Assembly (NCBI GenBank): GCA_023393755.1 | Contig: JAEXCA010000140.1 | Location: 1 to 11,485, forward strand | Source: Actinomycetes bacterium | GTDB lineage: Bacteria; Actinomycetota; Actinomycetes; Propionibacteriales; Propionibacteriaceae | Reading direction: 5' to 3' | Length of the DNA stretch: 11,485 nt | Part shown: positions 1 to 4,998 of the stretch, one piece after another | Layout: every line of letters begins with the position of its first letter | Position numbering within the stretch: position 1 is the stretch's first letter | Translations under genes and position numbers: made by a program | Notes under the pieces: generated by a model | What the model was told of the DNA's origin: nothing | Databases searched by the model: none | Seen by the model: only the letters and a program-made list of their open reading frames with translations

Positions 1-119
1 CGACGAACTTGCCGTCGACCAGCGTCCAGGTGGGGCCAGATCAGACCGTCATAACCGCCCCGGAGTGTCGCGGCCGGGGCCAAATCAGGCCGTCACGGTG
101 GGGCCAAATCAGAGTGTCA
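1..119. mobile_element. IS21-like insertion sequence end (partial)
   Basis: The outer edge of an insertion sequence whose body lies to the left of the window. It carries three spaced copies of a 20-bp motif, GGGGCCAAATCAGGCCGTCA and variants, and the last copy ends in TGTCA at 119, giving the TG...CA type terminus. Multiple repeated blocks at each end are characteristic of the IS21 family, and this type of GGCCAAATCAG end is one I associate with actinobacterial IS21-like elements. Immediately past the boundary, the coding frame of a minus-strand gene begins, so the element appears to have inserted in that gene. No transposase coding can be identified in the first 30 bases. The target-site duplication cannot be checked because the other end is absent. 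Family assignment rests on the end structure alone. Confidence 0.6.
32..119. repeat. three 20-bp IS terminal repeats
   Basis: Copies are at 32-51, 76-95 and 100-119, all in direct orientation, and all begin GGGGCCA and end GTCA. Copies 2 and 3 are nearly adjacent (4-bp gap), while copy 1 is 24 bp away. Positions 62-69 (ggagtgtc) also resemble the tail of copy 3, so a further degenerate half-copy may exist. They presumably bind the IS21-type transposase. Confidence 0.75.
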
Positions 120-217
120 TTTCCAGGGTTTGGAGTGCGTGGACGCCGCCGGTGGGGTCGCTGAGGTCGCGCAGCCCGAGAGCGCTGGAGGTCGTCGTTG
201 GTGATGTAGGTGCTCAT
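120..217 (-). pseudogene. 5' fragment of a PheS-related (aminoacyl-tRNA-synthetase-like) ligase gene, cut by the IS
   Basis: Reading the minus strand from ATG 217-215 gives MSTYITNDDLQR. After a frame correction near 182-184 it continues LGLRDLSDPTGGVHALQTLE up to the IS boundary. That N-terminus resembles the PheS-related 'mystery ligase' (SrmL-type) proteins of actinobacteria, which begin with a Y(I/L)T-x-(D/E)-L-x-R-A-L-x-x-R-D-L-(T/S)-D-P pattern and then HALQ. The start is supported by AAGGA at 226-230, 8 bases upstream. The break is best explained by loss of a GC dinucleotide from a GCGCGC run (CGCTCTC instead of CGCGCTCTC). Only about 33 residues of a protein expected to be several hundred long remain. 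The family is recalled from its N-terminal pattern only, so the name is moderate confidence. The truncation itself is clear. Confidence 0.5.
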
Positions 218-436
218 GATGCTTGTCCTTGCTGCAAATGGCCTGATGGGAGGATTCCCCGGTTCAGGCCATCGGCGCGGGACTCCGCCGACCGTGCGTG
301 CGCACGCGGCCCCGCGGCCGTGGCCCGGCCGGGGGCAGAGAAATCGCGGACTGCGCATTGCCCGGAAGCCTGGTTCGTAAGTGTGCTCAGGTGGAAGGCG
401 TCAGCCGTGGGCACATCCCCCGACTTGGGCGGACTC
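218..436. other. divergent intergenic region with structured leader
   Basis: No gene is visible between the minus-strand ligase fragment and the plus-strand HEAT gene promoter. On the ligase side there is an 8-bp perfect inverted repeat, TGGCCTGA (239-246) and TCAGGCCA (264-271), with an inner GGGA/TCCC pair (248-251, 256-259). It would form a hairpin ending 8 bases before the ribosome binding site on the minus transcript. Further out are a perfect 12-bp palindrome GCGTGCGCACGC (296-307) and CCCGGCCGGG (324-333). The leader could be regulatory, but I see no T-box consensus and cannot assign it to a known class. Confidence 0.35.
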
Positions 437-467
437 TTGACCCTCACGCAGCGTGAGGTCCTTCGGT
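437..467 (+). promoter_or_regulatory. MerR-type promoter/operator of the HEAT gene
   Basis: A -35 TTGACC (437-442) is followed after 19 bp by a weak -10 TTCGGT (462-467). The long spacer contains a perfect inverted repeat CCTCACGCAGCGTGAGG (442-458; 8-bp arms around one base). A 19-bp spacer filled by a dyad is the hallmark of promoters activated by MerR-family proteins, which untwist the overlong spacer. Position 474, six bases after the -10, is an ATG, so the transcript would be leaderless. No merR gene sits at this promoter in the window. Confidence 0.6.
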
Positions 468-473
468 GGTGTC

Positions 474-1148
474 ATGACCAGTCCGTCGCACTCGAACCTG
501 CCATCCTTCGCTGAACTCCTTTCCGCTTTGGCAGCGGATGACCCGTCGTTGCGGTTGCGGGCTGCCATGATGGCTGGCACCTACCCGGACGAGCGCCTTC
601 TCGGGCCACTGATCGATCGTTGTGGTGTCGAGCCTGACTTCTACGTACGTGACATGCAGACCTGGGCACTCATCCAGCTCCCGAGGGCGGTGACGGTGCC
701 GTCGCTGAAGGGAGAGCTTGAGTCAGAGTTCGCGCAGGCGCGGAGCCAGGCCCTCCACACCCTGTCCAAGATCGTCGTCCCCGAGGCGTGGCCCTGGATC
801 TTCCCCGGGCTGTTGCAGGACGAGGACGACGAGGTCGCCCGGGCAGCGTGGCGGGTTGCAGTCGGGATCGTTCCGCGGGGCTCCGAGACAGCGTTGCTGG
901 ACGCGCTGCTCGGTCAGCTTGGCCGAGGGGATCTCGAGGTCAAGAGGAGCCTGGCGCGTGCGCTGGTCGATCTGGCGGTGATCTGCGAACAGGTCGAGCC
1001 GATCCTGACCCAGGCGGCCCGGATCCGCTCGCCGGAGGCCGCGGCTCATGCCCATGCGGTGCTGCGCCTTGTCCGCGACCCGGGCGCGAGCTTCCCTGTA
1101 CTTCTGGAGCAAGCTCGTCGCCGAGTCCTTTGGGCGCCTCCTGACTGA
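474..1148 (+). CDS. HEAT-repeat domain protein
   Basis: A 224-residue, acidic, alpha-helical protein without signal peptide or membrane segments, predicted cytoplasmic. It is built of HEAT-like helical pairs: residues ~9-35 (FAELLSALAADDPSLRLRAA), ~55-72 (VEPDFYVRDMQTWALIQL), ~88-102 (FAQARSQALHTLSKI), ~114-130 (LLQDEDDEVARAAWRVAV) and ~148-170. The blocks EPDFYVRDM-TWAL, QARSQALHTLSKI and DEVARAAWR are typical of an actinobacterial HEAT family that I recall being commonly encoded directly after a MerR regulator. HEAT solenoids usually bind proteins; no catalytic residues are visible and the partner is unknown. ATG 474 is preferred over GTG 453 because it lies one helical step after a MerR-type -10 element and gives the family-like N-terminus, whereas GTG 453 lies inside the operator. 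It diverges from the IS-broken ligase gene. Confidence 0.8.
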   Translation: MTSPSHSNLPSFAELLSALAADDPSLRLRAAMMAGTYPDERLLGPLIDRCGVEPDFYVRDMQTWALIQLPRAVTVPSLKGELESEFAQARSQALHTLSKIVVPEAWPWIFPGLLQDEDDEVARAAWRVAVGIVPRGSETALLDALLGQLGRGDLEVKRSLARALVDLAVICEQVEPILTQAARIRSPEAAAHAHAVLRLVRDPGASFPVLLEQARRRVLWAPPD

Positions 1149-1166
1149 GAGCAAGCATCCCCGACC

Positions 1167-1286
1167 TCACGTGACCGGCGGCCCCTGCCCGAGGACCGGG
1201 GTGGTCGTGCGCTGGGCTGCGAAGTGGTGCCCGGTGTGGGTGGCGGCGGCGAGCAGATCGGAGACGCTGCCGGTGAACTGGACGCA
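1167..1286 (-). pseudogene. orphan C-terminal fragment (DLLAxxTHTGxH tail, copy A)
   Basis: A minus-strand open stretch of 39 codons with stops on both sides (1287-1289 and 1167-1169), reading VQFTGSVSDLLAAATHTGHH and then FAAQRTTTPV. It has no start codon or ribosome binding site. The middle matches the tail of the broken NTF2-like reading frame at 3487 (DLLASDTHTGRHLATRRT) both as protein and as DNA (1209-1261 versus 3529-3581). It lies directly downstream of the VOC gene ending at 1355. I do not recognise the parent protein. It may be a decayed gene end brought here by recombination, or the DNA itself may be the conserved element. Confidence 0.4.
1209..1261. repeat. 53-bp diverged direct repeat, copy A
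   Basis: Aligned without gaps to 3529-3581, 42 of 53 bases agree, including 13 identical bases at the right end (GCGAGCAGATCGG at 1249-1261). Mismatches are spread over all codon positions of the minus-strand frame. Confidence 0.65.
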
Positions 1287-1354
1287 TCAGCCGTCGTGGC
1301 CGCCCTCCGGGCTGAGGTCGATGAGGCGCGGAGCCGAGAAGTTCAGGTAACCGG

Positions 1355-1744
1355 TCAGTCCCGCTGCGGCTGGGTAGCGATCCACCAAGTCGTTCCCCAG
1401 CGATCGTGAACGCCGCCACGTAGGTCGTCGTCCGCGTCCGACTGCACAGAAGCGCGGACGGGTTCGGCGCCGGCTGCGATCGCCCGGTCGAAGGTTGCCT
1501 GGGCGTCCGGAACGTAGAGATGGACGTGCACGGATGCACTCAGCGCCTCAGTGGCTCCGCCCCCGATCATCACGATGCTGTCGTCGATCCGGACCTCAGC
1601 GTGCATCAGCGATCCGTCCGGGCGATCAAATCGTCGCTGCACGCTCCCGTCGAAGGCTGCCGCGAGAAAGGCGAGGAGTCCCTCGGCGTCGGGGCAGATC
1701 AGGTACGGGCTCAAGGATGGGTACGATCTCGGCTTCCAGTTCAT
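1355..1744 (-). CDS. VOC family protein (glyoxalase/bleomycin-resistance fold)
   Basis: A 129-residue single-module protein of the vicinal oxygen chelate superfamily, close to the PhnB/YdfO-like group. It opens MNWKPRSYPSLSPYLICPDA, the usual first beta strand, continues with RRFDRPDGSLMHAEVRIDDS (with the His-Ala-Glu metal-side motif) and VHVHLYVPDAQATFDRAIAA, and ends GGVHDRWGTTWWIATQ, where WGTTWWIAT replaces the common GxTWWIAT. Length and motif order match the family, so it looks intact. Members bind a metal and act on, or sequester, small electrophilic or drug-like molecules; the substrate here is unknown. ATG 1744 is chosen because the family N-terminus begins exactly there and AAAGG/GAAGG lies just upstream; the open frame extends further but without family similarity. 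It starts 7 bases after the stop of the ArsR remnant and is probably cotranscribed with it. Confidence 0.87.
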   Translation of the reverse strand: MNWKPRSYPSLSPYLICPDAEGLLAFLAAAFDGSVQRRFDRPDGSLMHAEVRIDDSIVMIGGGATEALSASVHVHLYVPDAQATFDRAIAAGAEPVRASVQSDADDDLRGGVHDRWGTTWWIATQPQRD

Positions 1745-1751
1745 CCTTTGC

Positions 1752-1928
1752 TCAGCCTTCCTGAACCCGATCCGCCCGTGCGCGCAGGATCGAGCCGGCT
1801 TCCCACCTGCTGGTGAAGCCGTCGCAGAACTGGCCCAAGGTTGGGTCCGCGTCTGCCCACGCATCCATGTCAAGGAGGCGACGGTGGCCCGGGTCGGCAA
1901 GCGCCTTGAACCACAAGCTCTCATCCAT
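1752..1928 (-). pseudogene. ArsR-family regulator with internal deletion
   Basis: A 58-codon frame reading MDESLWFKALADPGHRRLLD, then TLGQFCDG, then FTSRWEAGSI and LRARADRVQEG. The first ~37 residues are the N-terminal helices of an ArsR winged-helix repressor (FKALADPxxRRLLDxL...TLGELCEG). The last ten look like the usual ArsR C-terminus (LRALADRxQE). The recognition helix, wing and most of the dimer helix, about 50-60 residues in a normal ~110-residue family member, are missing while the frame is kept. It therefore should not bind DNA normally. It has its own promoter and precedes a VOC gene by 7 bp, the usual arrangement for a small ArsR-controlled operon. A deliberate mini-protein is possible but unlikely. 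Confidence 0.6.
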
Positions 1929-1934
1929 ACGGCG

Positions 1935-1964
1935 ACTATGCGTGCGATCGCCCGCGTACGTCCA
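1935..1964 (-). promoter_or_regulatory. promoter of the arsR-VOC operon
   Basis: On the minus strand TGGACG (1964-1959) and CATAGT (1940-1935) are separated by 18 bp, and the ATG at 1928 follows the -10 by six bases. The message would be leaderless. The -35 starts only five bases after the AraC gene stop. Confidence 0.5.
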
Positions 1965-1968
1965 GGGG

Positions 1969-2793
1969 TCACCCATGCGGGCGGTAGGTGGCGCGGGGGC
2001 TGTCACCTGCCGGTGCGCATGAGGACTCTTCGCGGTAGACGCTGGGTTTGAAGCCGAGCACGGAACGAAACTCGGCGGTCAGGTGGGCGTGATCGGCGTA
2101 GCCGAGATCTGCGGCGATCGCAGCCAGCGGAAGTTCAGGTTTCTCCCGAATCCTCTGGGCCGCCACTTGAAGCCGGCGACGCCTGATGATCGCCGCAGGT
2201 GGGATGCCAATGTACCGGTGCGTCATGCGCTCCAAAGTGCGCGTCGACACGGTCAACCGTGCCGCCGCTTCGGCGGGGGTGTTTGCGCCGTCATCGCCCA
2301 TCAGCACCTCCACGAGTGCGTTTGCATGCCGCGCGGCAGGCGGCACCACTCCCGCGCGAACGCTGAGCCATCGCCCAAACACGCCGACGGCGTTCTCGAG
2401 CCGATTACGCCTGCCCTCCATCGCTGCAACAACGTGCCCGTGGAGGTCGATCGCGTCGAAGGGCACAGCGGTGTCGACGAGCGAACGCGCGTCAGAGGTC
2501 AAGGTGGGCACCGCCGCAGGCTTCAGCAGCGCACCCACCGCCCAGCTTCTGCCGTGCACTTCCCGTTCGCCCACCCGTGTGGTTGCACCCACAAGTGACA
2601 CGCCATGGGGCTCGACGACGAGGTTCAGCGCGGGATAGCTGATGACCACATGACGCGACACGACGCCCGGTTCGAGATCCCATTCGGGGATCCAGAACCA
2701 CTGAACCAGTTCGGCCGCGCCGTGCGGCGGAGCGAATCGATGGAACGCCGGCAGACGCGAGGGAAACAGCACTCCTCGCGTCGGATCCATCAT
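1969..2793 (-). CDS. AraC-family transcriptional regulator
   Basis: A 274-residue cytoplasmic DNA-binding protein. The N-terminal half (residues ~10-120: ELVQWFWIPEWDLEPG, VISYPALNLVVEP, GVSLVGATTR, AVGALLKPAA) matches the DUF6597-type sensory domain that precedes many actinobacterial AraC regulators. The C-terminal half holds both AraC helix-turn-helix motifs: TPAEAAARLTVSTRTLERMT (~169-188) and LAAIAADLGYADHAHLTAEF (~221-240), then RSVLGFKPSVYR. A short extra tail follows. ATG 2793 is chosen because a TACCCT -10 box ends six bases before it, implying a leaderless start; the second ATG, 2790, is the alternative. It is divergent from a VOC gene with a 75-bp shared intergenic region, so that gene is the likely target. 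The ligand is unknown. Confidence 0.88.
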   Translation of the reverse strand: MMDPTRGVLFPSRLPAFHRFAPPHGAAELVQWFWIPEWDLEPGVVSRHVVISYPALNLVVEPHGVSLVGATTRVGEREVHGRSWAVGALLKPAAVPTLTSDARSLVDTAVPFDAIDLHGHVVAAMEGRRNRLENAVGVFGRWLSVRAGVVPPAARHANALVEVLMGDDGANTPAEAAARLTVSTRTLERMTHRYIGIPPAAIIRRRRLQVAAQRIREKPELPLAAIAADLGYADHAHLTAEFRSVLGFKPSVYREESSCAPAGDSPRATYRPHG

Positions 2794-2799
2794 GGCTTC

Positions 2800-2805
2800 A
2801 GGGTA
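2800..2805 (-). promoter_or_regulatory. -10 element of the AraC gene
   Basis: The minus strand reads TACCCT, six bases before ATG 2793. No convincing -35 is seen, which would fit a promoter needing an activator. Confidence 0.4.
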
Positions 2806-2856
2806 GGCGCGGCCATCATGGCGCGCGTTTCCAAGCCGGGGGAGCGCAGGCGTCCC

Positions 2857-2862
2857 TACGGT
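2857..2862 (+). promoter_or_regulatory. -10 element of the VOC gene at 2869
   Basis: TACGGT followed by six bases and ATG 2869, a leaderless arrangement. The -35 position is not recognisable, consistent with activation by the divergent AraC protein. GTGAAAG could be read as a weak ribosome binding site instead. Confidence 0.45.
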
Positions 2863-2868
2863 GAAAGC

Positions 2869-3375
2869 ATGACAGACATTGGAACGCCGCGCCGGGGCGT
2901 CACCGGCACATTCACGACGGACGGTCGGCCACATGGCGCTACCGCGCTGACTCCCTTCATTGCGCTGACCCAAGCCGCGGACGCGGTCCGCTTCTACCGA
3001 GAGGTGTTCGGGGCGCGCGTCATCGATGTCACAGAAGTGGGCGGTGTCGTCGTCCATGCTGACCTCGACCTTGGGTGCGGGCACCTGCAACTGGGGACTC
3101 CCAGCCGCGAATCGCAGTTGATGCCACCCCCGGACGGAGACGAGGTGTGCTTCTCGCTGGGGCTCTACGTTTCCGACGTCGACGCTGTCGTCGGGCACGC
3201 CGTGGCGGGCGGAGCGACGATCCGAGAAGAACCCGCAACGTTTGTGTCGGGTGACCGCTACGCCAGCATCCGCGACCCATTCGGCGTGCGCTGGACGATC
3301 ATGAGCCGTGTCGAGGACTTGTCTGAGGAGGAGAGCTCGCGCCGGGTTGCCGAGTGGGCCGCATCGTTCTTGTGA
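2869..3375 (+). CDS. VOC family protein (PhnB-like)
   Basis: A 168-residue protein with a ~25-residue leader then one VOC module: ALTPFIALTQAADAVRFYRE (~25-44), VFGARVIDVTEVGGVVVHAD (with the HADL metal-side motif, ~48-68), HLQLGTPSRE, VCFSLGLYVSDVDAVVGHAV (~100-120) and YASIRDPFGVRWTIMSRVED (~148-155 core DPFGVRW). The end (LSEEESSRRVAEWAASFL) is a helix typical of PhnB-like proteins. ATG 2869 is preferred because it follows the -10 by six bases; the open frame extends upstream to 2605 but that part overlaps the AraC gene and its promoter. Substrate unknown; the pairing with an AraC regulator suggests inducible response to a small molecule. It looks intact. Confidence 0.87.
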   Translation: MTDIGTPRRGVTGTFTTDGRPHGATALTPFIALTQAADAVRFYREVFGARVIDVTEVGGVVVHADLDLGCGHLQLGTPSRESQLMPPPDGDEVCFSLGLYVSDVDAVVGHAVAGGATIREEPATFVSGDRYASIRDPFGVRWTIMSRVEDLSEEESSRRVAEWAASFL

Positions 3376-3486
3376 CGACATGAGTTCCCTCGGCAGGCCA
3401 CCGGGATCGGGTGAGCCAGCCGCGTCGACGATCGCCGCGGATCAACCACTCTGGCATCGTATGCTTGGGGGCACAGCACCTCCGCC
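3376..3486. other. intergenic, no gene seen
   Basis: Separates the convergent VOC gene (plus) and the NTF2-like pseudogene (minus). No strong hairpin with a T-run is present for the VOC transcript. A CCGCTG/CAGCGG dyad (3503-3508 and 3515-3520) lies slightly further, inside the pseudogene tail. Confidence 0.4.
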
Positions 3487-4027
3487 TCAAGCGGTCCCGC
3501 CGCCGCTGTCACAGCAGCGGGTGACGGTGCGCCTGGTAGCAAGGTGGCGCCCTGTATGGGTGTCGGAGGCGAGCAGATCGGCGAGGGCCCGCCGGGTGTC
3601 GTCGACGCAGAGGTAGGGCGTGATCCCTCCGGGTAGGCGGGACCCAGCCGGATCGCGGGGGGTGAGCGCCGAGACAGTGCACCGCCAGCGGTCGTCGTGG
3701 CGGACGAACACCTCGGTCACCCACTCATCGGCCTGGAAGGGCTCGCCCCGGAAGGTGTCGTGATTGGTTCCGTGTGCGCGCACCCTGACGACGTCCCCGT
3801 GGCGGCGGGCGTCGAGCACGGTGAACTCCATGGCAGCGTGGCTGAGGTCGCCGGAGCGGACCGCCTGGCCGAATCCCGCCAGGGTCAGGGCCCCCGATTC
3901 GGGGTCACCAGCACCCAATCCGGGTCGGCGAACGCAGCGATCCGATCGCGTCGTCGGCGACCATGGCGGCGGCCCAGGCGTCCAGGACGCCCTGCATCTC
4001 GCGGCGGAGTGTTGAGGTGGTGGTCAG
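3487..4027 (-). pseudogene. NTF2-like (SnoaL/DUF4440 type) gene, frameshifted and fused to a VOC stub
   Basis: After two one-base corrections the minus strand reads as an NTF2-like alpha+beta barrel: TTTSTLRREMQGVLDAWAAA, MVADDADRIAAFADPDWVLV, TPESGALTLAGFGQAVRSGD, MEFTVLDARRHGDVVRVRAH and EWVTEVFVRHDDRWRCTVSA. The losses are near 3946 (GCGAT for GCGGAT) and 3900 (CCGAA for CCGGAA). The natural end (SALTP) is not followed by a stop; the frame runs on into PGGITPYLCVDDTRRAL, the start of a VOC module, which switches abruptly at about 3582-3590 into the DLLASDTHTGRHLATRRT tail also found at 1209. The family start would be the CTG at 4027, overlapping the stop of the MerR-VOC frame as CTGA where GTGA is expected, with AGGAG five bases upstream. 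Family function is ligand binding or isomerase-type chemistry; this copy is probably dead unless the indels are sequencing errors. Confidence 0.6.
3529..3581. repeat. 53-bp diverged direct repeat, copy B
   Basis: Matches 1209-1261 at 42 of 53 positions, same orientation, with identical last 13 bases (GCGAGCAGATCGG). In the minus-strand frame it encodes the ADLLASDTHTGRHLATRR region. Just beyond its right end the sequence becomes VOC-like, so the repeat edge is also a breakpoint. Confidence 0.65.
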
Positions 4028-4834
4028 GGGTGCTCCTCTCGTGGGTGGTGTTCGAGCGGCTGCATGAATGACCACAGGCCGCCCTCGCAGTCGAGGGTGC
4101 TGTACTCGCGGTAGCCGTAGGGTCGGTCGGTTGGCTCGGCGACGATCGTCGCCCCCAGGGCTCGGACGCGTGCTGCATGCCGGTCGACATCGTCGACCAG
4201 GACGGCCATTCAATGGGTGCTGGCCCCCAGGTCACGCGGTGATGCGAGCCGGTGCTCGGGCGCGACGCGGTGCAGCCAGATCACCCCGTCACCGACATGG
4301 ACCTCCCCGTGGACCGCACGGCCGTGCTGGTCGGTCTCGACCCCGCCGGGGGAGAAGCCGAACGCGTCGACCAGGAAGTCGTGGGCGGCGGCGATGTCGG
4401 AGTACACCAGCAGGGTGATGCGCTGCACCGCTCCGGCGTCGGTGTCGCCGATGCCGTCGAGCAGGTCGCGCAGCTCGAGGTCGCCCGTCGGCCCCTCGGC
4501 CAACGAACGGCGGGCGGCCAGCACCCGGTCACGTTCGCGACCCAGGCTGGCCAGCCGACGGTCCAGGTCGCCCAAGGGGGCATAGATGGTGCCGGCGAGG
4601 TCGGCGTCCGGCTCGGCCAGCAGGGCGGGGATCGCCGCCACCGGACGCCCCAGGCGTCGCAGCACGCACACCCGGTAGAGCCGCCGCACGTCGTCACCCG
4701 GAGTAGACCCGGTGCCCGTTGGGCAAACGTCCGGAGGGGGTGACCAGGCCCTCGTCCTCGTAGTAGCGCAGGGTCCGGACGCTCAACCCGGTCGCTCGCG
4801 CGACATCGCCGATGCGCCACTCGATCTTGTCCAT
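4024..4834 (-). pseudogene. MerR-VOC fusion regulator, broken by a frameshift and a stop
   Basis: Corrected, this is a ~269-residue protein. Residues 1-70 form a MerR winged helix (WRIGDVARATGLSVRTLRYY, EDEGLVTPSGRLPNGHRVYS, DDVRRLYRVCVLRRLGRPVA), then a helical linker (residues ~75-125), then a VOC module from ~137 (QRITLLVYSDIAAAHDFLVD, GEVHVGDGVIWLHRV, MAVLVDDVDRHAARVRALGA, RPYGYREYSTLDCEGGLWSF). Fusing a VOC domain to MerR suggests the VOC part senses a small molecule. Breaks: an extra base in the GGG at 4697-4699 (SGDDV becomes SG-stop at 4694-4696), and TGA at 4210-4212 where family members have TGG (ASTHWMAV). Its end overlaps the NTF2-like frame by four bases, so the two formed an operon. 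Start ATG 4834 follows a MerR-type promoter and is leaderless. Confidence 0.7.
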
Positions 4835-4841
4835 GACCTCG

Positions 4842-4872
4842 ACGGTAAGCCCTCCAGCCGCTGGAGGTTCAA
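4842..4872 (-). promoter_or_regulatory. autoregulated MerR-type promoter
   Basis: On the minus strand TTGAAC (4872-4867) and TACCGT (4847-4842) are 19 bp apart. The spacer contains the dyad CCTCCAGCGGCTGGAGG (4867-4851; 7-bp arms, 3-base centre). ATG 4834 follows the -10 by seven bases. Geometry and position predict control by the MerR-VOC protein itself. Confidence 0.7.
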
Positions 4873-4882
4873 GGCGTGCGCG

Positions 4883-4898
4883 GTGGCCGATCGGCCAC
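4883..4898. promoter_or_regulatory. 16-bp perfect palindrome, possible operator
   Basis: GTGGCCGATCGGCCAC lies between the MerR promoter and the DoxX gene, about 100 bp before the latter's start. Size and symmetry fit a homodimeric repressor site, but no regulator can be assigned. Confidence 0.35.
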
Positions 4899-4920
4899 GA
4901 TGATGTGCCGCATCGGTTGA

Positions 4921-4971
4921 TCCAGCAGGCCGCACCGACAGGAAGGATCGCGAAACAGGGCCCCTGCTGGA
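4921..4971. promoter_or_regulatory. 9-bp inverted repeat upstream of doxX-like gene
   Basis: TCCAGCAGG (4921-4929) and CCTGCTGGA (4963-4971) are perfect complements with 33 bases between them, ending 15 bases before the GAGGA ribosome binding site of the DoxX gene. Could be paired operator half-sites or an RNA stem. No promoter boxes are obvious here. Confidence 0.35.
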
Positions 4972-4998
4972 CTGGCCCCGACCGTGAGGACACTACGC

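Noticed and set aside
453..473. GTG 453 as the start of the HEAT gene (231 residues)
   Set aside because: It lies inside the MerR-type operator and upstream of the -10 box, and the extra residues are not family-like. ATG 474 fits better.
940..1539. Long minus-strand frame of 199 codons opposite the HEAT gene end and the VOC gene end
   Set aside because: Arg/Pro/His-rich composition typical of a GC-rich shadow frame, no domain pattern, and it overlaps two well-supported genes.
2794..3381. N-terminal extension of the AraC frame to 470 residues
   Set aside because: It runs antisense through the VOC gene at 2869 and has no domain similarity; the AraC family start is at 2793.
3503..3520. Terminator for the VOC gene at 2869
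   Set aside because: A 6-bp stem about 130 bases past the stop with no T-run; it reads equally well as coding remnant of the minus-strand pseudogene.
1209..3581. Integron attC cassette array
   Set aside because: The repeats are not imperfect palindromes with the conserved attC core sites, no integrase is present and the genes are not all in one orientation with own-cassette boundaries.
4210..4212. TGA recoded as tryptophan or selenocysteine
   Set aside because: Other genes here use TGA as a normal stop and TGG for Trp, and no hairpin suited to recoding was noted. A nonsense mutation or read error is simpler.
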